Shown here piece after piece: positions 57,225 to 64,000 of a stretch of DNA of 64,000 nucleotides. The translations under genes were made by a program, and so were the position numbers. Location: the NCBI RefSeq assembly GCF_014635025.1, contig NZ_BMCE01000001.1, positions 868,001 through 932,000 on the forward strand, in the 5' to 3' direction. Source of the stretch: Fictibacillus barbaricus (GTDB lineage Bacteria; Bacillota; Bacilli; Bacillales; Fictibacillaceae). The notes beneath the pieces were generated by a model. It made no database searches. It saw only the letters and a list, made by a program, of their open reading frames with translations, and was not told where the DNA came from. Positions within the stretch are counted from its first letter, which is position 1, and each line of letters starts with the position of its first letter.

Positions 57225-57992
57225 ATGAATAAAACACATATTACATTTTTTACAGAAATAGGAGCTCAAAAGCCGAATAGCATTAAGAACAAAGAAATCC
57301 CATGTCCGTTTTGTCGTATTGATGAACTAGAGGAAGTATTGGATAAGCGCGGATCGATTATTTTAGTAAAAAATAAATACACGGTACTTGATCAAGCATA
57401 CCAAACAGTTCTTATTGAAACCGATGAATGCGAAGGTGAACTCTCCAACTACAGCAAAGACCATCTTTATAACGTTCTTCATTTTGGTATGGAACATTGG
57501 GAACGAATGTTAAGCAGCGGGGAATATAGGTCGGTTATGTTCTTTAAAAATCACGGTCCTTTATCTGGAGGTACCATTCGCCACCCGCATATGCAGATCA
57601 TTGGTTTAAAAGAAGTGGACTGCCAGCATGATTTTTCCGAAAGTCAATTCGAAGGGATTACTATTCTAGAAAAACAAGGCGTTAAATTTACTGTTTCTAA
57701 CAAGCCGCGGGTAGGTTTTTATGAACTGAATGTCATTTGGGAAAAAGACGCGGAGCTTTCCTTGTATGCAGATTGTATACAGACAGTTGCTCATTTTTTG
57801 CTTAACCACTTTCATAGAAACTGTACAAGCTACAACTTGTTCTTTTATAAGAATAACGGCAGAACATACTGTAAAATTATGCCCCGATTTATTACTTCGC
57901 CTCTTTATATGGGGTATGGCATACAGCAAGTGGCCAACAGCATCGATATAATTGCAGAAAAGATTAAAACGATCTATTTTCCAAACGAATAA
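57225..57992 (+). CDS. GalT/HIT-like protein (DUF4931 family)
   Basis: The 255-residue protein has a CPFC zinc-type pair at residues 27-30 and the motif SGGTIRHPHMQIIG, which matches the histidine triad-like HPHGQ active site of galactose-1-phosphate uridylyltransferase and its relatives. A nucleotidyl-transfer or hydrolase role is therefore possible. In known GalT the residue after HPH is Gly, and here it is Met. It follows the anti-sigma gene after 46 bases and might share its transcript. Confidence 0.78.
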   Translation: MNKTHITFFTEIGAQKPNSIKNKEIPCPFCRIDELEEVLDKRGSIILVKNKYTVLDQAYQTVLIETDECEGELSNYSKDHLYNVLHFGMEHWERMLSSGEYRSVMFFKNHGPLSGGTIRHPHMQIIGLKEVDCQHDFSESQFEGITILEKQGVKFTVSNKPRVGFYELNVIWEKDAELSLYADCIQTVAHFLLNHFHRNCTSYNLFFYKNNGRTYCKIMPRFITSPLYMGYGIQQVANSIDIIAEKIKTIYFPNE

Positions 57993-58115
57993 AAAATCAG
58001 ATTAAACGAATTAATTTGTTTTTAGTACATGAACCATCTTCTCTTGATTGTGAGATAAAAACTTAGCCGAATTAGTCCCCCTGCATGTACAAGCACCGAT
58101 CAAAGCCATACAAGC

Positions 58116-58149
58116 AAAAAAAAAACAGATCTATCAGATCTGTTTTTTT
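58116..58149. terminator. Bidirectional terminator overlapping the RocB-like stop codon
   Basis: AAAAAAACAGATCT pairs with AGATCTGTTTTTTT over ATC. The stop codon of the reverse gene (58134-58136) is inside the loop and arm. Confidence 0.93.
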
Positions 58150-59771
58150 GATTTTTCAAATAGAGTTTCCATCGCAAACACGATAAGGGGATGAGTTTCC
58201 TCCATAACCTTGTTTATCTCCAGCCGTTCTGTCCATTGATGAGCATCCTTACCTAAAGGTCCGATGTTAATGACAGGTATATTGATTTCTCTCATATCAT
58301 CAAATGGAATATTATATCTGGATCCGAGTAACGGAAAGTTACTTGTAAAGGATGAAAGATCTTTTGAATCACCATTGAACCCTATATAGCTTAGATCTGA
58401 TAGACCGCTAAAGTAATGAACATTAACAAGGTCGCTGTTAAACTGGCTTTTTGCATGCTTCACCACTTGATCGGATGTCGCTTTAATTAACGGATGGTCA
58501 CTGGAACAAACGGCTGGATAGAATGGCGGCGTATAGAATAAAACGATCATAGGTGAAATATCACGGCACAAACTTGCTAGCTCGAAAACATATTGAATGG
58601 TAAGTTCCCTTTCATCTGCGTTCGGATTATTGGTTTGCAGCATGTTTTCTCTGCGATCTAATTCCTCTTGTCCATACTTTGTGACCGCATGCTCATATAG
58701 TTCATTAAAGGTAAGTACTTTGATCTCTTCCTTTTCAGGTGTAAAAGGAACGATCTTAGAAACAGCTTTACTTCTTTCAAAGAGACGTTCTTCTATTGAC
58801 CTTGCAGCTTTTTGTGCACTGTTCATCAACATAGAAGTAATGTCCGATAGCGAACGATTAAATAGCATAAGGTTGAACAGGGTTACAGCAGCATGCGGAA
58901 TTTGGACGGAATAATGGTCTTTTAAGTCTTTTTGGATCAAGTTCGTAGGAACAGGTGTAGCTTCCTCCCGAAATGTCTCCACATAATCAACGTTCCATTC
59001 TAATTCTCTTGTAATCTCAGCTGCCATCGCATTTCCGTTCATACCAGCCAATGGTTCACCAACATGCGTTTCTTTTCCGTAACAAAGAAAGCCAGGCAAA
59101 ATTTTTCCGGTTGATCCTGTATACATATATGGGGAAGTATCACCTGGGTATTTTGTAAAACTAGGTTCACCGTTCAGGCAGGTGATATATTGAATATCAT
59201 ATTCTTCCTGCAACTGCCGTAATACGCTGACACCAGCAAGCATTCCTTCAGAATGAACCTCTTCATCCGGGACCGAAATCATGAGAACATTACCATTAAA
59301 ATGTCCTGTTGCTGCTTTTTCAACCATGGACATATGAAGTGCGACACCAGCCTTCATATCCATAATTCCACGTCCGAAAAGCCATTCACCATTTTTTAGA
59401 TCTTCTTGAACGAAAGGATGTAGAAGCTCTTTATTTTCCACGATCTTCTCAGTCAGCTCATCAGGACGGAAAGCTAAATGCTTCCACTCACCAAAATCCT
59501 CGACAGAAACAACATCAAAGTGACTCAATAGAATAATGGTCTCTTTCACACTAGGGTCATTCTGGACAAAAGCCGTGACAAGTTTTCGGCCATCTGGAAT
59601 CGGATGATGACGAAGATGATCAGGATTTTTAGTGAAATATTCCAGAGAAGAAAGCGTATGGTGAAGATGCTCAGCCATAAACATTTCTCCATCATGATGG
59701 GTAATACTTGGAATAGAAACGAGGTCTTTTAATAGTTTCGTATATCCCTCTTTTGACTGCCACTTTAACAT
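58134..59771 (-). CDS. M20 family peptidase, RocB-like
   Basis: The 545-residue protein has M20 zinc-site motifs ILLSHFDVVS, GRGIMDMKAGVALHMS and ISVPDEEVHSEGML. Its length and C-terminal extension match RocB, a protein of arginine utilisation in Bacillus subtilis that belongs to the SigL/RocR regulon. No -12/-24 promoter or roc gene is nearby, so the arginine link is by homology only. AAGGAGG precedes the ATG. Confidence 0.87.
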   Translation of the reverse strand: MLKWQSKEGYTKLLKDLVSIPSITHHDGEMFMAEHLHHTLSSLEYFTKNPDHLRHHPIPDGRKLVTAFVQNDPSVKETIILLSHFDVVSVEDFGEWKHLAFRPDELTEKIVENKELLHPFVQEDLKNGEWLFGRGIMDMKAGVALHMSMVEKAATGHFNGNVLMISVPDEEVHSEGMLAGVSVLRQLQEEYDIQYITCLNGEPSFTKYPGDTSPYMYTGSTGKILPGFLCYGKETHVGEPLAGMNGNAMAAEITRELEWNVDYVETFREEATPVPTNLIQKDLKDHYSVQIPHAAVTLFNLMLFNRSLSDITSMLMNSAQKAARSIEERLFERSKAVSKIVPFTPEKEEIKVLTFNELYEHAVTKYGQEELDRRENMLQTNNPNADERELTIQYVFELASLCRDISPMIVLFYTPPFYPAVCSSDHPLIKATSDQVVKHAKSQFNSDLVNVHYFSGLSDLSYIGFNGDSKDLSSFTSNFPLLGSRYNIPFDDMREINIPVINIGPLGKDAHQWTERLEINKVMEETHPLIVFAMETLFEKSKKQI

Positions 59772-59855
59772 ATGTGTACCTCCTTGATGGATGCCTTTGT
59801 TATCTATACTACTCTTTCCCTGAAAATCCTTCTTTCAAAAATAGCTTGGAATGTA

Positions 59856-59885
59856 TTGACATTGTATTACATGACGTGGTATATG
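59856..59885 (+). promoter_or_regulatory. Sigma-A promoter of the ABC exporter operon
   Basis: TTGACA (59856-59861) and TATATG (59880-59885) are 18 bases apart. The start codon lies about 45 bases downstream. Confidence 0.55.
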
Positions 59886-59929
59886 TGTATTATAGTAAAT
59901 AGTACACTTAATACATAAGGGGTGGGGTA

Positions 59930-60634
59930 ATGATTAGCGTAAGTAATTTATCGTATGCTTTTAAAATTGGTAAAAAAGACAAAGAGAATGTTGTTCCCGT
60001 TTTACATGATGTTCATTTGCATGTAGCAAAAGGAGAAATCGTGGCGATCGTTGGCAGAAGCGGCTCGGGAAAGTCAACACTATTAAACTTAATCTCCGGC
60101 TTTATAAGACCTGAGATCGGAGAAATCACGATTGGAGGTACTAAAGTTAGTGGTCTAACAGAATCAAAATGGGCGGAGTTTCGCTTAAATCATCTTGGTT
60201 TTATTTTTCAAAGTTTTCAACTGATACCAAGCATGACAGCCTATGAAAACGTAGAGTTCCCTTTAGTCTTAAAAGGGGTGAACGAAAAAGATAGAAAAGA
60301 AAAAACACTTGAAATGTTAAAACGTGTTGGTTTAGAGCCATACCAAAATCATTATCCTGGTGAACTTTCAGGAGGACAGCAGCAGCGGGTCAGCATAGCT
60401 AGAGCGTTAGTGCTGAATCCGCCGCTTATCTTGGCGGATGAACCAACTGGAAGCCTTGATTCTGAAAACGAAAGAGAACTATTGAATTTTATTAAAGAAC
60501 TTAATGAGGACTACGGAATTACTTTTTTAATGATTACACATGATCATGAAGTGGCTTCTATTGCTCATCGTAAAGTAGAAATTGTAGATGGTTATTTAAA
60601 GGAAGGGAGAATGCTTCATGAAGTTCAAAGATAA
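59930..60634 (+). CDS. ABC transporter ATP-binding protein (MacB/LolD type)
   Basis: The 234-residue ATPase has Walker [10 protein letters not shown], the Q-loop in [12 protein letters not shown], signature LSGGQQQR, Walker [14 protein letters not shown] and the switch histidine in MITHDHE. The [16 protein letters not shown] stretch marks the MacB/LolD group, which works mechanically with FtsX-like permeases. It overlaps the permease gene by 17 bases. The cargo is unknown; antimicrobial or cell-envelope functions are usual for this group. Confidence 0.94.
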   Translation: MISVSNLSYAFKIGKKDKENVVPVLHDVHLHVAKGEIVAIVGRSGSGKSTLLNLISGFIRPEIGEITIGGTKVSGLTESKWAEFRLNHLGFIFQSFQLIPSMTAYENVEFPLVLKGVNEKDRKEKTLEMLKRVGLEPYQNHYPGELSGGQQQRVSIARALVLNPPLILADEPTGSLDSENERELLNFIKELNEDYGITFLMITHDHEVASIAHRKVEIVDGYLKEGRMLHEVQR

Positions 60635-61931
60635 ACATCGTTTTGTAAGAAGCAATATGAAGAAGAACAGAACACGTGTGTGGATGACCATTCTCGCATC
60701 AACAATCGGTTGCGCCTTTTTAATCATGCTTGCATCTGTCGGATTTGCCATTCATAAAACAGCGATAGATGATGTGATGAGCTACCGGATGATGAACGAG
60801 ATCCAGATTCAAAAAGAGAACAGCATGTTAGAAGAGAATGATGTGAAAAAGCTAGAACAGATTAAAGGTGTTAAGGCGGTAACAAGGAAAAAGTATACGC
60901 CTGCCAACCAACTATCCATCGATGAATATAACACGTATGCTGATGTGAAGAGTGCCCATATGCCTTCTGAAGAAAAAGCAGGGTTTGAATTGGAGAAAGG
61001 CCGTTTGCCGCAAAGCAAAAATGAGATCGTAATCGGATACCATTTTGCAGAAAACTTACGAAAGGATGCTCCAAAAAACTTTTTAGAAGGATTGAGTGAG
61101 GAAGAAGCACAAAAGAAAATGAAAGAACTTTCATATAAAGGTGATCTGTTAAACAAGACAATAACCTACCATATGAAAACAGATAACCAAAACGTAAAGG
61201 TGGATGAGCAAGCAAAGACACTAGAAGTTAAGATTGTTGGTATCGGGAAAAAGCCAACAAAAGAATGGGCGATGGATAACTATGTATTTATAACCGAAGA
61301 TCTATATAAGGAAGTGTTTTCGATTTTAGGTGAACAAGATCCTGAGTTGGAGGCAGCTGAAAATAATTATAGCGAAGTGAATGTATATACAGCGTCTGCT
61401 GATGAAGTGAAAGCGGTATCTGAAAAAATTGAGAAATTAGATTACCTGACCTATTCAGTAGTAAGTGAATTGAAGGAACTGAACATTTACTTTACCTTGT
61501 TTAAAGCAGGATTGATTTTTATTGGTGCGATCGCAGTACTGATTGCTTCCATCGGTATATTTAATACGATGACGATGGCGGTTACAGAACGTTCTCAGGA
61601 TATCGGTATCATGAAAGCAATCGGGGCTACTCCAAAAACGATTAAACGCATCTTTCTTTTAGAAAGCGGTTATATCGGCTTATGGGGAGTGGGATTAGGA
61701 ACCATCTTGGCGTATGTGATCAGTTATGGAGTCAATTTTGCTCTGCCAATTATCATTGAGCAGTTTATCAACGAAAAACCACCGGAAGATTTTATCCTTT
61801 CATATATTCCATGGAGCCTTACAGTCATTTCCGTTACGATATGTATGGGTGTAACACTGTTATCAGGGTGGAGACCGGCTGCCAAAGCAACGACCGTGGA
61901 TGTACTTAAAGCTTTAAGAAGAGATGTATAA
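60618..61931 (+). CDS. FtsX-like (MacB-type) ABC permease
   Basis: The 437-residue permease has an N-terminal helix (residues about 18-40), a large extracytoplasmic domain (about 45-285) and three C-terminal helices with the FtsX motifs MAVTERSQDIGIMKAIGATP and SGWRPAAKATTVDVLKALR. This is the classical MacB/FtsX layout. It partners the preceding ATPase. A terminator follows. Confidence 0.94.
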   Translation: MKFKDKHRFVRSNMKKNRTRVWMTILASTIGCAFLIMLASVGFAIHKTAIDDVMSYRMMNEIQIQKENSMLEENDVKKLEQIKGVKAVTRKKYTPANQLSIDEYNTYADVKSAHMPSEEKAGFELEKGRLPQSKNEIVIGYHFAENLRKDAPKNFLEGLSEEEAQKKMKELSYKGDLLNKTITYHMKTDNQNVKVDEQAKTLEVKIVGIGKKPTKEWAMDNYVFITEDLYKEVFSILGEQDPELEAAENNYSEVNVYTASADEVKAVSEKIEKLDYLTYSVVSELKELNIYFTLFKAGLIFIGAIAVLIASIGIFNTMTMAVTERSQDIGIMKAIGATPKTIKRIFLLESGYIGLWGVGLGTILAYVISYGVNFALPIIIEQFINEKPPEDFILSYIPWSLTVISVTICMGVTLLSGWRPAAKATTVDVLKALRRDV

Positions 61932-61936
61932 AAATG

Positions 61937-61976
61937 GGAGCACCAGCCGATGTTTAAAGTCGACTGGTGTCTTTTT
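61937..61976 (+). terminator. Terminator of the ABC exporter operon
   Basis: GCACCAGCCGA pairs with TCGACTGGTGT, followed by CTTTTTG. Confidence 0.85.
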
Positions 61977-62020
61977 GTAGGGATGTCTTTTTAGGATGTC
62001 CAGCGTTTTTATAGAAATTC

Positions 62021-62130
62021 ACTTTTCCGTGATTACTAGATTTTTTTCCGTGATTATTAAACTTTTTTCCGTGATTGCCACCTATTTTAACGTGGTTATC
62101 CAAACTTTTCCCGTGATTATGAACTATTTT
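62021..62130. repeat. Tandem repeat array 3, 21-bp units (5 copies)
   Basis: The box CGTGATTA recurs at 62028, 62049, 62070, 62091 (CGTGGTTA) and 62112, exactly every 21 bases, within units of the form CTTTTTTCCGTGATTATNAA. It lies between the exporter terminator and peptidase E. Because 21 is a multiple of three, one frame reads as repeated hydrophobic heptapeptides (FFSVIIK-like), but without a ribosome site. Confidence 0.85.
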
Positions 62131-62248
62131 AATAGTTTAGAACTAGAGTATTCTCTTAGTGTTGGTCTGGAGAAGAAAATTGACCAACAGAAACAGGAAA
62201 AAGGATCGTTTTCCCCGAAAACGTACTTTAAAAGGAGTGGATTACATC

Positions 62249-62935
62249 TTGAAACAAATCATAGCTATGGGTGGCGGCGGTTTTTCCATGGAACCCGAAA
62301 ATAAACGACTGGATCATTACATACTTCAGCAATGTCGAGTTGAAAAACCGCACATTTGTTTTATCCCAACAGCAAGCGGTGATGCTGAAGGGTATATCGA
62401 GCGCTTTTACAAAGCCTTTGAACGGGAAAATTGTGTCCCTTCACATCTATCTTTATTCTCTCCGCCTGTTGATTTAGAGAAGTTCGTGAAGAAGCAGGAT
62501 ATATTTTATGTTGGCGGCGGCAACACAAAGAATCTGCTAGCACTATGGAAAGAGTGGGGGTTAGATGTTCTATTAAGACAAGCTTACGATGAAGGAAAGA
62601 TTTTAGCTGGACTCAGTGCAGGGTCTCTTTGCTGGTTTGAAGAAGGAGTAACCGATTCCTTTGGGCCACTCAAGGAGCTTGAGTGCTTAGGTTTTTTACA
62701 AGGGAGCCACTGTCCGCATTATGATGGAGAACAAGAAAGAAGACCTGCTTATCATAAGCTTGTGAAAAATGGATTAAAACCAGGATATGCGGCAGATGAT
62801 GGAGCAGCACTGCATTTTATTGATGGGAGACTGCACAAGGCAGTTAGTTCAAGAGAAATGGCTAGAGCCTATTATGTAGAGAAGCTTGAAGGAGAAGTAG
62901 TAGAGAGAGAGTTAGAAACACTTTTTTTAAAATAG
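62249..62935 (+). CDS. pepE: Peptidase E-like protein (S51 family)
   Basis: The protein has 228 residues from a TTG at 62249, 11 bases after AAAGGAG. The upstream part of the frame is basic low-complexity sequence overlapping the repeat flank. S51 motifs are AMGGGGFSMEP, the nucleophile in AGLSAGSLCWFE, VGGGNTKNLLALW, GSHCPHYDGE and DDGAALHFIDG. The family includes aspartyl dipeptidases and cyanophycinases. Bacillus subtilis YgaJ is a relative. Confidence 0.9.
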   Translation: MKQIIAMGGGGFSMEPENKRLDHYILQQCRVEKPHICFIPTASGDAEGYIERFYKAFERENCVPSHLSLFSPPVDLEKFVKKQDIFYVGGGNTKNLLALWKEWGLDVLLRQAYDEGKILAGLSAGSLCWFEEGVTDSFGPLKELECLGFLQGSHCPHYDGEQERRPAYHKLVKNGLKPGYAADDGAALHFIDGRLHKAVSSREMARAYYVEKLEGEVVERELETLFLK

Positions 62936-63000
62936 ATGTTTAAAGTCCTGATCATTGGGCGGAAAATAGACTATTCGCTAATCATCAGGAGGTTAAAATC

Positions 63001-63585
63001 TTGAAAAAAATTGTAACGATCGTGTTTCTATTAATGCTTATAGTTGTTCTTACTGCATGCGGGAACAACAATAAGGATGAGCATGAGAATCACGATATGG
63101 AAGAATCTCAAGCTGCATCAAGTAAGGTTAAAGGTGGATCATATATCGTAAATCTAATCGATACAAAAGGGAAGAAGGCTGGAGAAGCGACGTTAACACA
63201 GATGGCTGACGGTGTTAAAGTGGAAGTGAACGCAACAGGATTAAAGCCTGGAGAGCACGGAATACACTTTCATGAGAAAGCAATCTGTACACCACCCGAT
63301 TTTAAGTCAGCTGAAGCTCACTTTAATCCTACAGAAAAAAAACATGGTTTCCTAAATCCGAAGGGTCCGCATATAGGTGACATGCACAATATAAAGGCGG
63401 ATGAAAGCGGAGTCGTTCAAGATGAAGTGCTCTCCAATCTGGTGACACTTTCTGAAGGGAAATCCAATTCACTGTTTGCAAAAAGCGGTACAGCGCTGGT
63501 GATTCATGATAAGTCAGATGATTACAAAACTGACCCTGCAGGGAACTCAGGCGATCGCGTTTTGTGCGGTGTAATTAAAAAATAA
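63001..63585 (+). CDS. sodC: Cu/Zn superoxide dismutase-like lipoprotein
   Basis: The 194-residue protein has a lipobox, VLTAC (Cys20), and so sits on the outer membrane face. The SOD domain keeps the copper ligands in HGIHFHE (His89, His91), AHFNP and VIHDKSDDY, and the zinc ligands in EKKHG and GPHIGDM. The disulfide cysteines (AICTPP, VLCGV) and the arginine in GDRVLCG are also kept. All expected catalytic residues seem to be there. The start is TTG, 8 bases after AGGAGG. Confidence 0.94.
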   Translation: MKKIVTIVFLLMLIVVLTACGNNNKDEHENHDMEESQAASSKVKGGSYIVNLIDTKGKKAGEATLTQMADGVKVEVNATGLKPGEHGIHFHEKAICTPPDFKSAEAHFNPTEKKHGFLNPKGPHIGDMHNIKADESGVVQDEVLSNLVTLSEGKSNSLFAKSGTALVIHDKSDDYKTDPAGNSGDRVLCGVIKK

Positions 63586-63588
63586 AGA

Positions 63589-63636
63589 GAAAGCTGGCTT
63601 ACATGCGTCTATGATGAGACAATGAGCCAGCTTTTC
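63589..63636. terminator. Convergent terminator after sodC
   Basis: AAAGCTGGCT (63590-63599) pairs with AGCCAGCTTT (63625-63634), with a long 25-base loop and T residues. Confidence 0.75.
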
Positions 63637-63656
63637 TATTTCATTCATGATCTTCT

Positions 63657-64000
63657 TTAACTTCCCGTACTTGTAAAGGCTCGCAGACCTCTGTTCCAAA
63701 ACCAGTAGGCGGCTATACATGAAATTACGGCGATGATCGGCGTCAATAAAGCAAGCTTTTCAAACCCTGAGCCTTCGATAAAATAAGCAGCAGGATAGAA
63801 GGCAGTAAATCCATATGGGATTATCCATGTTAATAAGTAACGAATCCCCTTATGATAGATGGTTAAAGGATAGCGGGCAAAATCGCTCAAGTTAAAGATT
63901 GTCCATACGATTGGAAGACTATCAACCATCCAGAAGGATAACGTCGCAAAGAATAAATTGATCGCAACAAAAATAAATCCTGATGCAATAATCATTACAA
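63657..64000 (-). CDS. ABC-2 family transporter permease, C-terminal part
   Basis: The reverse frame is open to the window edge, so only the last 114 codons are visible. Three hydrophobic segments (IIASGFIFVAINLFFATLSF, the PYGFTAFYPAAYF region and LLTPIIAVISCIAAYWFW) and LSDFARYPLTIYHKGIRYLL match the ABC-2 permease group (DUF990-type) that pairs with a Uup/CcmA-type ATPase. The ATPase and the N-terminus would lie to the right of the window. Confidence 0.85.
   Translation of the reverse strand, partial: VMIIASGFIFVAINLFFATLSFWMVDSLPIVWTIFNLSDFARYPLTIYHKGIRYLLTWIIPYGFTAFYPAAYFIEGSGFEKLALLTPIIAVISCIAAYWFWNRGLRAFTSTGS

Noticed and set aside
58009-58107. 32-residue reverse frame MALIGACTCRG and on
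   Set aside because: No ribosome site, and it lies between a terminator and the end of the convergent gene.
61996-62304. 102-residue open frame over the 21-bp array
   Set aside because: The in-frame 21-base period yields hydrophobic heptapeptides, but no ribosome site exists and the frame runs into the pepE start region. Kept as a repeat only.

Overview
The window is a low-GC Firmicute chromosome segment from a spore-forming member of the Bacillaceae. The evidence is a cggR-gap-pgk-tpiA-gpmI-eno glycolytic operon, sigL, a Bacillus-type tmRNA, a Rap-type regulator, a spore transglutaminase, a YhcN/YlaJ lipoprotein, RsbR-like STAS proteins, FloT/NfeD and CsbD/YflT stress proteins. The overall feel is Fictibacillus-like, but that genus is an inference from gene content, not a search result. 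No rRNA, tRNA, CRISPR array, complete prophage or intact insertion sequence was seen.

Layout. 0-10 kb: end of a cold-shock gene, sigL, a glutaredoxin-like gene, then the CggR-controlled lower-glycolysis operon, closed by a very strong terminator after eno. 9.6-10.3 kb: an intergenic island with a compound palindrome, a 28-residue holin-like toxin gene and a 20-bp tandem repeat array. 10.3-17.2 kb: an FHA-winged-helix regulator, two small genes, secG, two esterases, rnr, smpB and ssrA (RNA quality control). 17.2-20.3 kb: a sparse, AT-rich stretch behind ssrA with a YitT transporter, a CarD-like factor, tiny genes and remnants. 20.3-26.7 kb: M42 peptidase, uppP, a sigma-B-like stress pair, an EAL-HDOD protein, a flavin monooxygenase and DinB. 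26.9-30 kb: the secreted M6 protease InhA, followed by a lipoprotein that looks like a free copy of its propeptide. 30-39 kb: GAF-STAS, aminopeptidase, ComB-like, GH18 lipoprotein, hom-thrC-thrB and PAS-STAS. 39.2-40.9 kb: a Rap-type TPR protein and a two-gene small-peptide operon that share a duplicated promoter region. 41-48 kb: AlkD-like protein, a sigma-W-like promoter with NfeD and FloT, a two-armed repeat array, DedA, a spore lipoprotein and BrnQ. 48-64 kb: flavoprotein, secreted protein, an orphan ABC permease pair, tgl, an M23 hydrolase, GNAT, an ECF sigma/anti-sigma pair, a GalT-like protein, a RocB-like peptidase, a MacB-type ABC exporter, peptidase E, a SodC lipoprotein and a truncated ABC-2 permease.

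How genes work together. CggR represses its own operon from a direct-repeat operator and so links glycolytic flux to five enzymes. SmpB and tmRNA, next to RNase R, form the ribosome rescue and non-stop mRNA decay module. NfeD and FloT follow a consensus sigma-W promoter and form a membrane-domain stress operon. The ECF factor and the membrane protein after it look like a sigma/anti-sigma switch.

The strongest candidates for something undescribed are: (1) the Rap-type gene plus the small-peptide operon with matching 100-bp promoter blocks; (2) the lipoprotein paralogue of the InhA propeptide; (3) three intergenic arrays of 20-21 bp repeats, one built as two facing arms around a perfect palindrome.
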